Of a stretch of 52,407 nucleotides of DNA, positions 28,409 through 36,978 are shown in pieces. Numbering within the stretch: position 1 is the first letter of the stretch; each line of letters opens with the position of its first letter. A program made the translations under genes and the position numbers. Source of the stretch: Arthrobacter mobilis (GTDB lineage Bacteria; Actinomycetota; Actinomycetes; Actinomycetales; Micrococcaceae); contig NZ_JAAZSQ010000017.1 in assembly GCF_012395835.1 (NCBI RefSeq), positions 1 to 52,407 of the forward strand, written 5' to 3'. Under the pieces are notes generated by a model. The model had not been told where the DNA came from. It did not search any database and worked only from the letters and a program-made list of their open reading frames with translations.

Positions 28409-29383
28409 TCAGTGCGCAAGTGCCCCCTCGGGGCGAACCGCTGACGGCAGGGGCGTAAAGAGATTGGTGAAGCGGTCGGTTCCCATCGACTCCACCACGG
28501 CAGCCTCAGTCTGGCTCAGCCCTGCCGGAAGACGCCGTACCGGCTGGGAAATCCGGGAGTACCAGGACACATTCGTCTCGTCGGCGAATCCCATGGCGCC
28601 GTGCAGCTGGTGCGCCCTGCGCATGACGGCGTCGGCGGCTTCGAGACCGGACAGCCGCAGGGACAGCGCGTCGGTCAGCCAGACCGGCTCATGATCGTCC
28701 TGCGCCAGGGACCACAGGGTGTACTTGGCCAGCTCAGCCAGGCTCTGGGCGGCGACCGTGAGATCAGTGAGCGTGAACTGCACGCTCTGGAACTTGGCCA
28801 GGGTGCGGCCGAACTGTTCGCGTTCCTTGACGTATGTGAGGGTATCGGCCCCGGCCCGCTCCAGGACGCCGAGCAGCCACCACATCTGCAGTGTTATTAG
28901 CAGCGCCGTTTCACGCTCAAGGGTTCCACAGGCCTCGCCCACCTGGACCTCGCCCGCAAAGCTGCCGAGTTTGGTGTGGAGGGAACCTCCGGTCGACAGA
29001 ACCGGGCGCTGCAGGCCGGTCAGCTCAACCGCGCTCCAAGACAAGCCGAGGTCGGCGTGGGGGGCCACACGCCGGCCCGTGGAGGGTACCAGCAGCAGGC
29101 CTTCCGAGCCTTCCGGCGCCGCGAACCGCTCCGCGATGGGGTAGGCCAGGACATGCCGGCCCGCGGCACGGCAGGCGGCGGCCGCTGCCTCGAGCTGGAC
29201 CTGGTCCGCCAGCGGCTCGATCTCCCAGAGGCCAAGCTCTTCGAGCAACGGGCCAATCAGCGCGGCACGGGCGGCCGGGTCAGCTTCCGCGCGGCGGGTC
29301 AGGTCAACACCGCCGGCGGCTGCCAGAGTGTCGTCTACGGCCTCGCCGAGCGCTACTGCCTCATCCGACAGCTGATTCTTCAT
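28409..29383 (-). CDS. Acyl-CoA dehydrogenase-like protein, small subunit of a second pair
   Basis: 324 aa; ATG after GGTGGGGAAGC, overlapping the large-subunit stop by 4 bp (ATGA). The C-terminal domain is recognisable (KEREQFGRTLAKFQSVQF, RAHQLHGAMGFADETNVSWY), whereas the central region is short and lacks the EPEAGSD loop. As in the 25.3 kb gene, this is the reduced subunit of a heteromeric dehydrogenase. The two pairs are not close copies of each other, suggesting different substrates in one pathway. Confidence 0.85.
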   Translation of the reverse strand: MKNQLSDEAVALGEAVDDTLAAAGGVDLTRRAEADPAARAALIGPLLEELGLWEIEPLADQVQLEAAAAACRAAGRHVLAYPIAERFAAPEGSEGLLLVPSTGRRVAPHADLGLSWSAVELTGLQRPVLSTGGSLHTKLGSFAGEVQVGEACGTLERETALLITLQMWWLLGVLERAGADTLTYVKEREQFGRTLAKFQSVQFTLTDLTVAAQSLAELAKYTLWSLAQDDHEPVWLTDALSLRLSGLEAADAVMRRAHQLHGAMGFADETNVSWYSRISQPVRRLPAGLSQTEAAVVESMGTDRFTNLFTPLPSAVRPEGALAH

Positions 29384-30534
29384 CGCTTCCCCACCAATCT
29401 GTTCGCAAGCGCCAGGCGCTGCATTTCCAAGGTTCCCGATGCGACGGTCGAGGCCTGCGCGTAGCGCCAATGGTCCTCGACCGCGCGTTCAAAGATCCGT
29501 TCCGTGTCTTCGGTGCCAAGGCCCCAGCCGCCGACGATGTCCATCAGGACTTCGGCCACCTCCTGGTCGAGCAGGGTGACGGCGATACGGTAGGCCGCCG
29601 CGTCGGCGGGGTCCAGTAGGCCTTGGTCCTGGGCGGCCACGACCTTGTAGGCGAGCAGCCGGACCGAGCGGCTGTGCACAAGTGCCTTGGCCCAGCGCTG
29701 GTGGAGGCCTTGGGGAAGGTCCGCCCAGGCCTCGCCGAGCGCCCGGGGCGCCCACGAGAGGAGCTTGTCGCAACGGGCATACCGGGCGATGCCGATGCGT
29801 TCGAAGGCAAGCACGTCGTTGACGATCTTCCAGCCCTCGTTGATCCCGCCCAGGACGTCCCGGTCCGGCACCCACGCTCCGGTGAAGTACACCTCGTTGA
29901 TATGGTGCCGGCCCAGCATGGAAGGAATCGGACGCACCTCGATTTCTGCCTGCTCCATGTCGACCAGGAAGACAGTGATGCCGTCCTTGCGGCTCTCCGG
30001 AGTGCCGGTCCGGGCAAGCAGGAAGCACCAGCGGGCCATCTCGGCGTAGGAAGTCCAGACCTTCTGCCCGTGGATGCGCCAGCCGCCTTCCTCGCGGACT
30101 GCCTTCGTACGCAGCGCGGGAAGATCCGATCCGGCTTCGGGTTCGCTGAAGCCCTGGCACCACAGCACGTCGCCGGCGGCAATCGGCGGCAGGTGCCGCT
30201 GCTGCTGGTCCTCATTGCCGTACCGCATCAGCACCGGCCCGATCCAGTTCAGTCCCATGTACTGGGCGCCCCGGGGTTCGTGGGCGGCCCACATTTCTTC
30301 CCGCAGTGCCGTCTGTTCCCAGCTGCTGGCTCCGCCGCCACCGAATGATTCGGGCCAGGTCAGGGCAAACAGCCGCTGCTCGCCTAGGATCCGGCTGAAC
30401 CGCTGCGCTATCTCCAGATCATTCGGATTATCTGTAAAGGCGCCGAGATAAGACTTCGGAATGTGTTCTTCCACGAGGGCCCGCAGCCGGTGACGCAGTA
30501 CCTGGACTTCATCCGCCTCAGCATAGTCAAGCAT
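29380..30534 (-). CDS. Acyl-CoA dehydrogenase, large subunit of a second pair
   Basis: 384 aa; ATG after GAAGGAGCGCC. Motifs: TWPESFGGGGAS, LWCQGFSEPEAGSDLPALRT, IHGQKVWTSYAEMARWCF and MLGRHHINEVYFTGAWVP. The C-terminus VASGTLEMQRLALANRL replaces the YEGTxEIQ base motif of homotetrameric enzymes, as usual for FadE-type subunits in heteromers. First gene of the 30.5-22.8 kb minus-strand run, behind an AT-rich promoter. Confidence 0.9.
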   Translation of the reverse strand: MLDYAEADEVQVLRHRLRALVEEHIPKSYLGAFTDNPNDLEIAQRFSRILGEQRLFALTWPESFGGGGASSWEQTALREEMWAAHEPRGAQYMGLNWIGPVLMRYGNEDQQQRHLPPIAAGDVLWCQGFSEPEAGSDLPALRTKAVREEGGWRIHGQKVWTSYAEMARWCFLLARTGTPESRKDGITVFLVDMEQAEIEVRPIPSMLGRHHINEVYFTGAWVPDRDVLGGINEGWKIVNDVLAFERIGIARYARCDKLLSWAPRALGEAWADLPQGLHQRWAKALVHSRSVRLLAYKVVAAQDQGLLDPADAAAYRIAVTLLDQEVAEVLMDIVGGWGLGTEDTERIFERAVEDHWRYAQASTVASGTLEMQRLALANRLVGKR

Positions 30535-30629
30535 GGCGCTCCTTCATTCTTCGGTGCCGTTGCCGCAGCGGCCCGCTCCTGTGGGGCTCCTCCGGCGCAG
30601 AGGTTGGTGGGCAACTGAGCGCCCCGTTT

Positions 30630-30671
30630 TCATTTTTATTATAGTAATGATTGATAAGTCGTAATTCAAGA
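30630..30671 (-). promoter_or_regulatory. Promoter of the paired acyl-CoA dehydrogenase operon
   Basis: AT-rich island 100 bp before the operon. On the minus strand a perfect TATAAT lies at 30638-30643, inside the imperfect inverted repeat TTATTATAGTAATGA. Upstream AT-rich sequence (TTGAATTAC region) may hold a -35 but spacing is not ideal. Confidence 0.5.
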
Positions 30672-31310
30672 CGTGGCGGAAGTGTTCCACCGGTGCTGGG
30701 CACCGGTGTCGGGCTACATCGGCGCCCGAGCCCGAGAGTCTCGCAAATGGCTTCGCTGGCCGGTCCGCTTCCACCGCAGCCACTTACTCCCTTATCAAAG
30801 CGAGTTCACCCTTTCCCATTGCTTCGGTGTCCGTGCCCTCCGCTCGACGCGACGGACCTGGCGGCGTGCGGCACCGTCGGCGAACGCTGCTTTTCCTTCA
30901 ACACAACCCTCCGCGCTGCCCACCTTTTCCGCCCCTCGGCATGCAGGGGTCAGAGCGCACTGCACTTCAGCGACGGCAATGGCCAGTTAGGCCTAGCCGC
31001 CTGGCTCAGCAGCGAGAGGTCGCCGGTTTCGGCGCACAGTCACGGCCGACGGATCGGTGTCCCGTGGGGCACGGGGCCGCCTTCGGCATTGCCTCCGTTC
31101 ACCCCATGGAGCACTGACATGGTTGCGACTCTCGCACATGACGATGCCTCTCGGCGGCACCGGGTGCCTGGGCCGGAAAAGGCGACTTTGGCCAGCCGGT
31201 GCGGGCAAATGCCACACCGGCCGGCGGATTCCCGCAGGAAACCCCTCAACGATTGCTCAAGCAGCAGCGCCTGGCCGGGAAATCCCGTCGGGCTGTTGCT
31301 TGTTCATCTA
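30672..31310. other. Intergenic stretch with no recognisable gene
   Basis: About 640 bp between the divergent operons. Reading frames are open in places but translate into low-complexity Arg/Ser/Pro-rich sequences without ribosome sites. I see no tRNA-like cloverleaf, repeat array or transposase motif here. Confidence 0.4.
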
Positions 31311-31334
31311 GACGCACTGCAAATCATTTATATG

Positions 31335-31364
31335 TTGACATATTCTGCTATTATTGTAAGATAA
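31335..31364 (+). promoter_or_regulatory. Promoter and operator-like element before the flavin monooxygenase
   Basis: A perfect TTGACA (31335-31340) and TAAGAT (31357-31362) are separated by 16 bp. Overlapping the -10 is TTATTGTAAGATAA (31351-31364), which matches elements before the GntR gene (38214-38227) and before the monooxygenase relic (40493-40507). The leader to the first ATG is about 260 nt long. Confidence 0.55.
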
Positions 31365-31632
31365 CGGTTCTAAGGCTGTATCAACCGAATGAGCGGGGCT
31401 TCAGGCTTCTTCCCGCGCAGAGCTGGACCACCAACAACCGCAGGCCTGCCTCCATCGGACCGGGCGTCACCTCGACGACGAAGGGTCGCCACTTCGATGG
31501 CGAAGGACGAAGACGCAGTCCTGGCTCCCACACGTCCGTTGCCAGGCGCCGTACGCTCGTCAGCCGGGTCCGAACGCGCACGGACCGCTCGGCTCAACCC
31601 ATTTTCAGAGGATCGGAAGGATCGGACCAAAG

Positions 31633-32853
31633 ATGACAACCCCTACGATTGAAGCAGCCGCAGTGAGGACCGAGACTCAGGCCGAGAAGACCGCCAAGTG
31701 GGTCGGCATCGCCCGTTCACTCGCACCGCTTATTGAGTCAGAGCTCCCACAGGCCAGGAAGGAAGCGAACACTACGGCGAAGATCGTCCAGGCCTGGAAG
31801 GACGCGGGGCTCTACAAGGCGCAGCTGCCTGTGGAGCTTGGTGGTGACGGTGCAGACAATGTCACCATGATCAACGTCATGGAGGAGGTCTCACGACAGG
31901 ATGCCTCCTCGGGCTGGACCTTTGGGGTCAACACCAGCGGGACGATCATCGCCGGCGTCCTCCTTGGGAAAGAGGCGTACTTGGAGCTGCTCGGCCCGAA
32001 CGGCGATGGGATCGCCTGCGGCTTCGCCAACGGTATGCCCCCCGGAACCGCCAAGAAGGTCGAAGGCGGCTACCTCGTTAGGACCGACCCGATGCCGTTC
32101 GGTTCCGGGACGCTGCACGCGACCCGTGTCATCACGCTCCTCAACCTGGTCGATGACAACGACGAAAAGGTGATCGACGAGGACGGAAACCCGGTCGTCT
32201 TGACGGCCTATGTCGATGTGAAGGACGTCGAGTGGCTCCATAACTGGAACGCCTCCGGGCTGGAGAGCACCGGTTCCGGCCACTACCGCATCAAGGAGCA
32301 TGTCCTCGAGGACAAGTGGTTCGCTACCTCCACCGGAGACAAGGTGACTGGTACCATCTTCGCCCAGGAGTTCTGGACGCCCGGGATCATTGCGCATGTC
32401 GGGGTGGCCCTCGGTATTGCGAAGCGGGTTATCGAGGAAGTCGCAAAGGCAACCGCGCGGAAACGGCGCGGCGCCGTCCCCGTCGTCGATGAGTACCCGC
32501 TGTTCCTCTATGAATTCGCCCGCATTGAGGCTGAGTACCAGTCAGCTCGTGCGTTCTGTCTTAAGGCTTACCAGGATGCCTGGAATGCGGCTGAGGCCGG
32601 GACGTTTTGCCAATTCAACATCACCCGCATCGACCAGGCAAATGCTTACCTGCACCGGCTCCTCGACGATATCGTCTCCACTGCGGCTCTGTGGGCAGGC
32701 TCGGCCGTAATCCCCAAGGACGGCGTGGTCGCGCGTTTCGTCGCCGACGCTCGATTGGTGATGAACCACCTCGTAGCCGACCCACAGCAGTTGGTCAAGG
32801 TCGCGCCGGCAATCCTCGAACGGTGGCGCGACGACTCCGCAGCCAAATCCTGA
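31633..32853 (+). CDS. Flavin-dependent monooxygenase of the acyl-CoA dehydrogenase fold (class D)
   Basis: 406 aa; GGAAGG lies upstream of the ATG. It has the acyl-CoA dehydrogenase fold (EVSRQDASSGWTFGVNTSG near 88, ARSLAPLIESELPQARKEA at the N-terminus) but no EPEAGSD loop and no catalytic glutamate. This fits oxygenase components such as HsaA, DszC or 4-hydroxyphenylacetate hydroxylase relatives, which use reduced FMN/FAD from a separate reductase. The only reductase gene in view is at 50.3 kb. Followed by a hairpin and an alcohol dehydrogenase. Codon choice is visibly less GC-biased than in neighbouring operons. Confidence 0.82.
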   Translation: MTTPTIEAAAVRTETQAEKTAKWVGIARSLAPLIESELPQARKEANTTAKIVQAWKDAGLYKAQLPVELGGDGADNVTMINVMEEVSRQDASSGWTFGVNTSGTIIAGVLLGKEAYLELLGPNGDGIACGFANGMPPGTAKKVEGGYLVRTDPMPFGSGTLHATRVITLLNLVDDNDEKVIDEDGNPVVLTAYVDVKDVEWLHNWNASGLESTGSGHYRIKEHVLEDKWFATSTGDKVTGTIFAQEFWTPGIIAHVGVALGIAKRVIEEVAKATARKRRGAVPVVDEYPLFLYEFARIEAEYQSARAFCLKAYQDAWNAAEAGTFCQFNITRIDQANAYLHRLLDDIVSTAALWAGSAVIPKDGVVARFVADARLVMNHLVADPQQLVKVAPAILERWRDDSAAKS

Positions 32854-32856
32854 TCG

Positions 32857-32899
32857 CGGAACGGATTCCGGGCAGACGCGGGGCCCGGAATCCGTTCCG
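32857..32899 (+). terminator. 17-bp perfect hairpin between monooxygenase and alcohol dehydrogenase genes
   Basis: CGGAACGGATTCCGGGC (32857-32873) pairs perfectly with 32883-32899 across a 9-nt loop. It starts 3 bp after the monooxygenase stop. There is no following T-tract, so it could act as an attenuator or as an mRNA-stabilising 3' structure that separates expression levels, rather than as a full intrinsic terminator. Confidence 0.6.
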
Positions 32900-32955
32900 G
32901 CATCAGATAGGAATCGGTCCTCTCCTGAGACGGGCCCGAATAGCAAGGAGTAATT

Positions 32956-34038
32956 GTGCAGTCTACCGCGGTCTCTTTTGATGGGGCATCATTGTCGCTT
33001 TCGCTCATTACCGAAAAGGTCGATGTTCCGCCGGTTGGGGGGCTCATTGCTCGGGTCACTATGGCCGGGATTTGCGGTACTGACGCTCATCGCCTCGTTG
33101 GCGACGTACCCAAGGAAGACGCACCGATTTCTTTCGGCCACGAAGCGGTTGGGGTCGTGGCCGAATTGGGTGTTGGCCGTGTGACCGATTGGCACGGCCA
33201 GAATCTTGCTGTTGGTGATCGCATAACCTGGTTCCCGCCCGCCGCAGGTTGCGGTCACTGCCAGAATTGCCTTGACGATTTCTTTTTGCTTTGTGAAGAA
33301 GAGACCTGGCCTTACCCTTCGTCGAGACCAAATCCGGCCGGTTTTCAGCAGTATGCCACCCTTTCTGCACGAGTGCCGGTGTACAAGGTTCCCAATGACA
33401 TTCCGGACGAGGCCTACGTTGCATTCGGATGCGCGTTGCCAACCGCCGTCAACGGAATGGACGTGCTCGGCCAGATCCTCCCCGCCCAAACGGTGCTGGT
33501 ACAGGGCTGCGGTCCGGTCGGCCTTGCGTCCATAGCCTTGGCGACACTAGCAAGTCCCGCACAACTCATTGTGATTGGTGCTCCGGCAAAGAGGCTCGAA
33601 TGGGCCACGCGGCTTGGCGCGACGACGGCGCTGGACATAACGACGACGACTCAAGCAGAGCGCGCTGAGCGAGTGCGAGAACTGACTGACGGCCGGGGTG
33701 CCGACGTGGTGATCGAGGCTGCTGGCCAACCCGCAGCCTTCACTGAGGGCATCGAGCTCCTGGCCAGACGCGGACGCTATCTTATCTCCGGTTTGTTCTC
33801 CGGCTCACGCACAGTCGAAGTGAATCCCGTGCTCATCAATAACCGCAGCCTGCACATCATGGGCAACTTGGGCGGTAAGCGCGGGAACCTAGGAAACGCG
33901 GTGGCTCTGGCCTCTCGGCTTCAGCGACGTTTCGCGATCGCCGACCTAGTCACTGACCGGTTCGAACTTGCGGAAATCGCCACCGCGATCCGAAGTTCCG
34001 GCATTGGATTGTCTACAAAAACAGTCGTCGTGCCTTAG
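32956..34038 (+). CDS. Zinc-dependent alcohol dehydrogenase (MDR superfamily)
   Basis: 360 aa with a GTG start after AAGGAGTAATT. Catalytic zinc ligands: Cys40 (AGICGTDAH) and His62-Glu63 (FGHEAVG). Structural zinc cysteines 99, 102, 105 and 113 (CGHCQNC plus LLC). NAD-binding VQGCGPVGLAS near 182. The family oxidises secondary alcohols or polyols to ketones. It follows the flavin monooxygenase by about 100 bp with a strong hairpin between, so it may oxidise the alcohol made by that enzyme or supply its ketone (inference). Lower GC than the flanking operons. Confidence 0.9.
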   Translation: MQSTAVSFDGASLSLSLITEKVDVPPVGGLIARVTMAGICGTDAHRLVGDVPKEDAPISFGHEAVGVVAELGVGRVTDWHGQNLAVGDRITWFPPAAGCGHCQNCLDDFFLLCEEETWPYPSSRPNPAGFQQYATLSARVPVYKVPNDIPDEAYVAFGCALPTAVNGMDVLGQILPAQTVLVQGCGPVGLASIALATLASPAQLIVIGAPAKRLEWATRLGATTALDITTTTQAERAERVRELTDGRGADVVIEAAGQPAAFTEGIELLARRGRYLISGLFSGSRTVEVNPVLINNRSLHIMGNLGGKRGNLGNAVALASRLQRRFAIADLVTDRFELAEIATAIRSSGIGLSTKTVVVP

Positions 34039-34074
34039 ACTGCAGAAGTAGGAGCGTATAGACGTATCGCTGTC

Positions 34075-34386
34075 GCCCCGATAGCGGGCATCCACTGTCC
34101 GCGGCCGGCTGGATTGGCCAGCCAAAGTCGGCTACGACTATCACCCCGCTTCCAACGGGACGCCAAAAGGGCCGCAACCACGGGCTCGGTCCTGCCTCGC
34201 GTGCACTGCGCCAGCAAAAACTTCAAGACCTGGTCACCAGGCACCCGCCGTTTGGTGGGTAGCGAGCACCTGCGGGCTTACCTTGACGAATTCATGTTCC
34301 GCTACAACCGTCGCGGCACTCCGGTGTTGGCGTTCCAGTCGTTGATCGGCCGGGGAGCACAACAGGCTCCCGTCACGCCTACGTGA
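34075..34386 (+). pseudogene. IS1595-type transposase C-terminal relic
   Basis: Two frames reconstruct the end of an IS1595-family transposase: LDWPAKVGYDYHPASNG, then after a frameshift LPRVHCASKNFKTW, GSEHLRAYLDEFMFRYNRR and TPVLAFQSLIGRG. The KTW...HLxAYLDEFxFRxNRR motif is characteristic. The N-terminal half and inverted repeats are missing. Confidence 0.7.
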
Positions 34387-34429
34387 TGCTCCTGCAGCTT
34401 TCCGTTCGTTTCTCGGGTAGGTTTTGCTC

Positions 34430-34990
34430 GGTCAGCCAGCATCTGTATTCATTGGCGAGGCCGTCGTCCCGCTGAGTCCTCGTTCGGCCCAGGAAAGGGC
34501 GTGTGGCCAGGCGTTGAAGTTCCCGGCCGCATCCCGGAGGGTTGTCGCGAGTTGCTTTCCTGCCGGGCGCAAATCTGTGATGACGGACGCCGGCTTAGGG
34601 TTTGTCATTGAGAAGTAGATCTCGCGCGAACGTAACGTTTGACATGGCGCATGATCTCTTTCTGGCTCTTGCCTTCCTTGGTACGCCGGAGAACATGGTC
34701 CTTGTGGGCCGATCGATAGCCATTCGGGAAATCACCACGCGCTGGATGGCCTTGTTGGTGGCCCTGTCTCCGCCGTGCCTGAGCCGGCGGCGGCAGTTTT
34801 CCCGAGGGCGTGGGGATGGGGCGGGGCCCGCAAGGGCTACACCCTGAGCTTCGTTGCCGATGCGTTAGTGTTGTCTCCCATCGTGACGAGGACACCGCTG
34901 GCATCTTGAAAATCCGGGCCACACGCGGAATCTGGACTGCGAAATCGGCGAAGCAAATAGAACAGTTGACCCAGGAAGGCTTTCCCTGCG
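34430..34990 (-). pseudogene. IS110-type transposase C-terminal relic
   Basis: Fragments in different frames follow the end of an IS110-family transposase: GDNTNASATK, RLRHGGDRATNKAIQRVV, ISRMAIDRPTRTM, RRTKEGKSQKEIMRHVKRYV, and a tail DLRPAGKQLATTLRDAAG with LSWAERGL. The C-terminal tail with a helix-turn-helix look is seen in actinobacterial IS110 copies. At least four frameshifts; no catalytic N-terminal DEDD domain is left. Confidence 0.6.
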
Positions 34991-34999
34991 CCCAGTCGC

Positions 35000-35210
35000 C
35001 GAGCCCGCCCGGGGGAAATCCAGTACGTTGCCGGGAAACAGCCTGCGGTGGCCGGCAAAAACCCACGGCGCGTCAGCGCAGCGCTGAAGTAGTGGTCGTC
35101 CTCGTACCACCGGCTGTAGTCTCGCTCCTTGCCAGGCCAGGGCTCGGTCAGTGTGACCAGGGCGGTGCCAACGCCGACCTTGTGACCGGCACCGCGGGCA
35201 AATGCCTCGG
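35000..35210 (-). pseudogene. EthD-like small protein relic
   Basis: A minus-strand frame reads ALVTLTEPWPGKERDYSRWY then EDDHYFSAALTR, and after a shift PWVFAGHRRL. This resembles ferredoxin-fold EthD-like proteins with a YxxWYxxDH signature found in catabolic clusters. It has no start codon with ribosome site, is frameshifted and is cut by the IS110 relic. Confidence 0.4.
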
Positions 35211-35253
35211 TGGATCTTTCAGTCCGCTCAGTTCCCTTCTGCTGCCTGCCCTG

Positions 35254-36402
35254 TTACTTGCTGCTCACGGGGACGAGGCCGAGCTGTTCGTCGGTCCAGG
35301 CCGACTTCACGCCCGAACCGCCTGCGCGCGGATGCACGCCTTCAACGAAGTTGCGCATGTAGGAGGCAAGGTATTTGATGAAGGATTCCCCGACTGCCTG
35401 GCCGCGAAGATACTCCGGTGTGACCGGCAGCCAGCGGGGCTTGAATGCGGGGTCTCCGGATACCCGGTTCGGGTAGTCGCCGTGCAAGATCGCCACCTTG
35501 CCCAGCGCCACGTAGTCCGCCCCGGCGTCGAGGCAGGCCCGGGCGGTTTCCGGATCAACGATCCGTCCGGCGACGCCGACACGAACGGGACCGCGGTCGA
35601 GTTCCAGGAAATGGGCCATGATGCTTTTGCCGTGGGCCCGTTCGTCGTCGGGTTCCTTAAAGATGTTCCACAAGGACATGTCGAGATAGTCGATCAGGGC
35701 CTCGTCCAGCAGCCGCTGAACGGTCTCGCGGACGTCGAAGAAGTCCTGGCCGTAACGTTCCGGAGAGATCCGGATGCCGAGCTGGAAGTCCTTGCCGCAC
35801 CGCCGGCGGATGGCATTGACCACCCGGAACAGGAGCCGGCTGCGGTTTTCGAGGCTGCCGCCGTATTGGTCCGTTCGACGGTTGATCGTCCGGCTGAGGA
35901 ACTGGGCGATGAGGTAGCCGTGCGCACCATGGATCTGAACCCCATGGAAGCCTGCCGCCTCTGCCCGCGCCGCGGCGTCAGCAAAGCTGTCGATGACGGC
36001 TTCAATTTCCTCGACCGTGAGGGCGCGCGCGCCGGTTTCGGCATCCGCGGAAGGACCAACGCGGCCGGTGCTGTCGGCCCGGATGCCCGCGTGGTTGAGC
36101 TGGACGCTGGCTACGCTGCCGGCGCCGGCAAGGGCGGAGGCCAGCTTCCGCAGCCCGGGCAGGTGCATGTCATCGTACACGCCGATCTCGCCTGGGAAGC
36201 CACGCCCGCAGGGCTGGACGGTACTGGCGCAGGTCACGATGTGTGCGAATCCGCCGCGGGCCCGGCGGAGGAGCCAGCTGATTTCCTGGTCCGAAACCGT
36301 GCCGTCGAGGTTGCTCTGCTTGTTGGTCATGGGTGCCAGCATGAAACGGTTCTTCATGGCCGGCCCGCGAGAAAAACTTAACGGCGTGAACAGCGGATCC
36401 AT
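35254..36402 (-). CDS. Old Yellow Enzyme-family NADH:flavin oxidoreductase
   Basis: 382 aa; start at MDPLFTPLSFSRG, after GGAAGGAGCCGC. FMN TIM-barrel of the OYE family: NRFMLAPMTNKQSN near 19, FHGVQIHGAHGYLIAQFLS followed by RTDQYGGSLENRSRL, and VGVAGRIVDPETA. The IHGAHGY motif holds the FMN/substrate histidines. Such enzymes reduce the C=C bond of alpha,beta-unsaturated ketones or CoA esters. Divergent from a thiolase across a 576-bp gap; perhaps it reduces an unsaturated terpenoid ketone (inference). No Fe-S or second domain, so it is not a 2,4-dienoyl-CoA reductase of the long type. Confidence 0.9.
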   Translation of the reverse strand: MDPLFTPLSFSRGPAMKNRFMLAPMTNKQSNLDGTVSDQEISWLLRRARGGFAHIVTCASTVQPCGRGFPGEIGVYDDMHLPGLRKLASALAGAGSVASVQLNHAGIRADSTGRVGPSADAETGARALTVEEIEAVIDSFADAAARAEAAGFHGVQIHGAHGYLIAQFLSRTINRRTDQYGGSLENRSRLLFRVVNAIRRRCGKDFQLGIRISPERYGQDFFDVRETVQRLLDEALIDYLDMSLWNIFKEPDDERAHGKSIMAHFLELDRGPVRVGVAGRIVDPETARACLDAGADYVALGKVAILHGDYPNRVSGDPAFKPRWLPVTPEYLRGQAVGESFIKYLASYMRNFVEGVHPRAGGSGVKSAWTDEQLGLVPVSSK

Positions 36403-36978
36403 GCGGCTCCTTCCGGGAATGCGTTCGGTCGGTGACGCCGCACCGGCGGGCAGGGGAAGCCTCCCCACAGCCGTGCCGCGGAGGAGCCGCCAGCTGGTGC
36501 CAGCGCGGCTGGCAATTCTGCCCCAACGCTAGCACGGCCGAAGGTACATTGATAGATATGATTTATATGTTGGAGGGAGGGAATCGAATTTTCCTGCCGC
36601 CCCTATCGACGCCGAGCCCGCCGGTGGTCCTCGCTACCGCCCGCCCTGTCCGAAACCGCCCATGCAGCAGCCGGTGGCCGCATGGCTGACGGTTCCGTCC
36701 CGCGCTCAGGCTTGCATCGGCGAATTCGCCGGCACGGACGCGACCCCGTTTGCTGCCGTCCCGCCCCGGCCCACCAATGCGTAAAACTGCCTTCCATGGA
36801 GGTGGCGTGCTTGGAGCTGGAGTCGCGGCCCAAGGCAATTCTTGCGGCGCAAATATCTAACATGATTATAATCTTTGAGATAATTTAAGCGGACAAGGGC
36901 GCGGCCAGACGCTTGGAATCCACCACGCGCGTTCCGTGCGATTTGACTCAGCGCACCTTCAAGCAGATCGGTGAGAAT
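36403..36978. promoter_or_regulatory. Divergent intergenic region between OYE and thiolase genes
   Basis: Two AT-rich islands lie at its ends. On the left (36545-36571) TTGATAGATATGATTTATAT probably serves the minus-strand OYE gene. On the right (36851-36889) lies GATTATAATC (36864-36873), a perfect palindrome enclosing TATAAT (36867-36872, plus strand), followed by ATCTTTGAGATAATT. The middle 250 bp are GC-rich; I see no gene there. Confidence 0.5.

Noticed and set aside
30672-31310. Plus-strand frames of 105-237 codons
   Set aside because: No ribosome sites, biased chance composition, no recognisable domains.
31370-31632. Leader of the monooxygenase gene as a riboswitch or small upstream gene
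   Set aside because: Long leader noted, but no recognisable conserved RNA core and no short frame with a ribosome site could be supported by eye.
31633-32853. Call as a beta-oxidation acyl-CoA dehydrogenase
   Set aside because: The EPEAGSD loop and the catalytic glutamate are missing, and the sequence resembles class D flavin monooxygenases.
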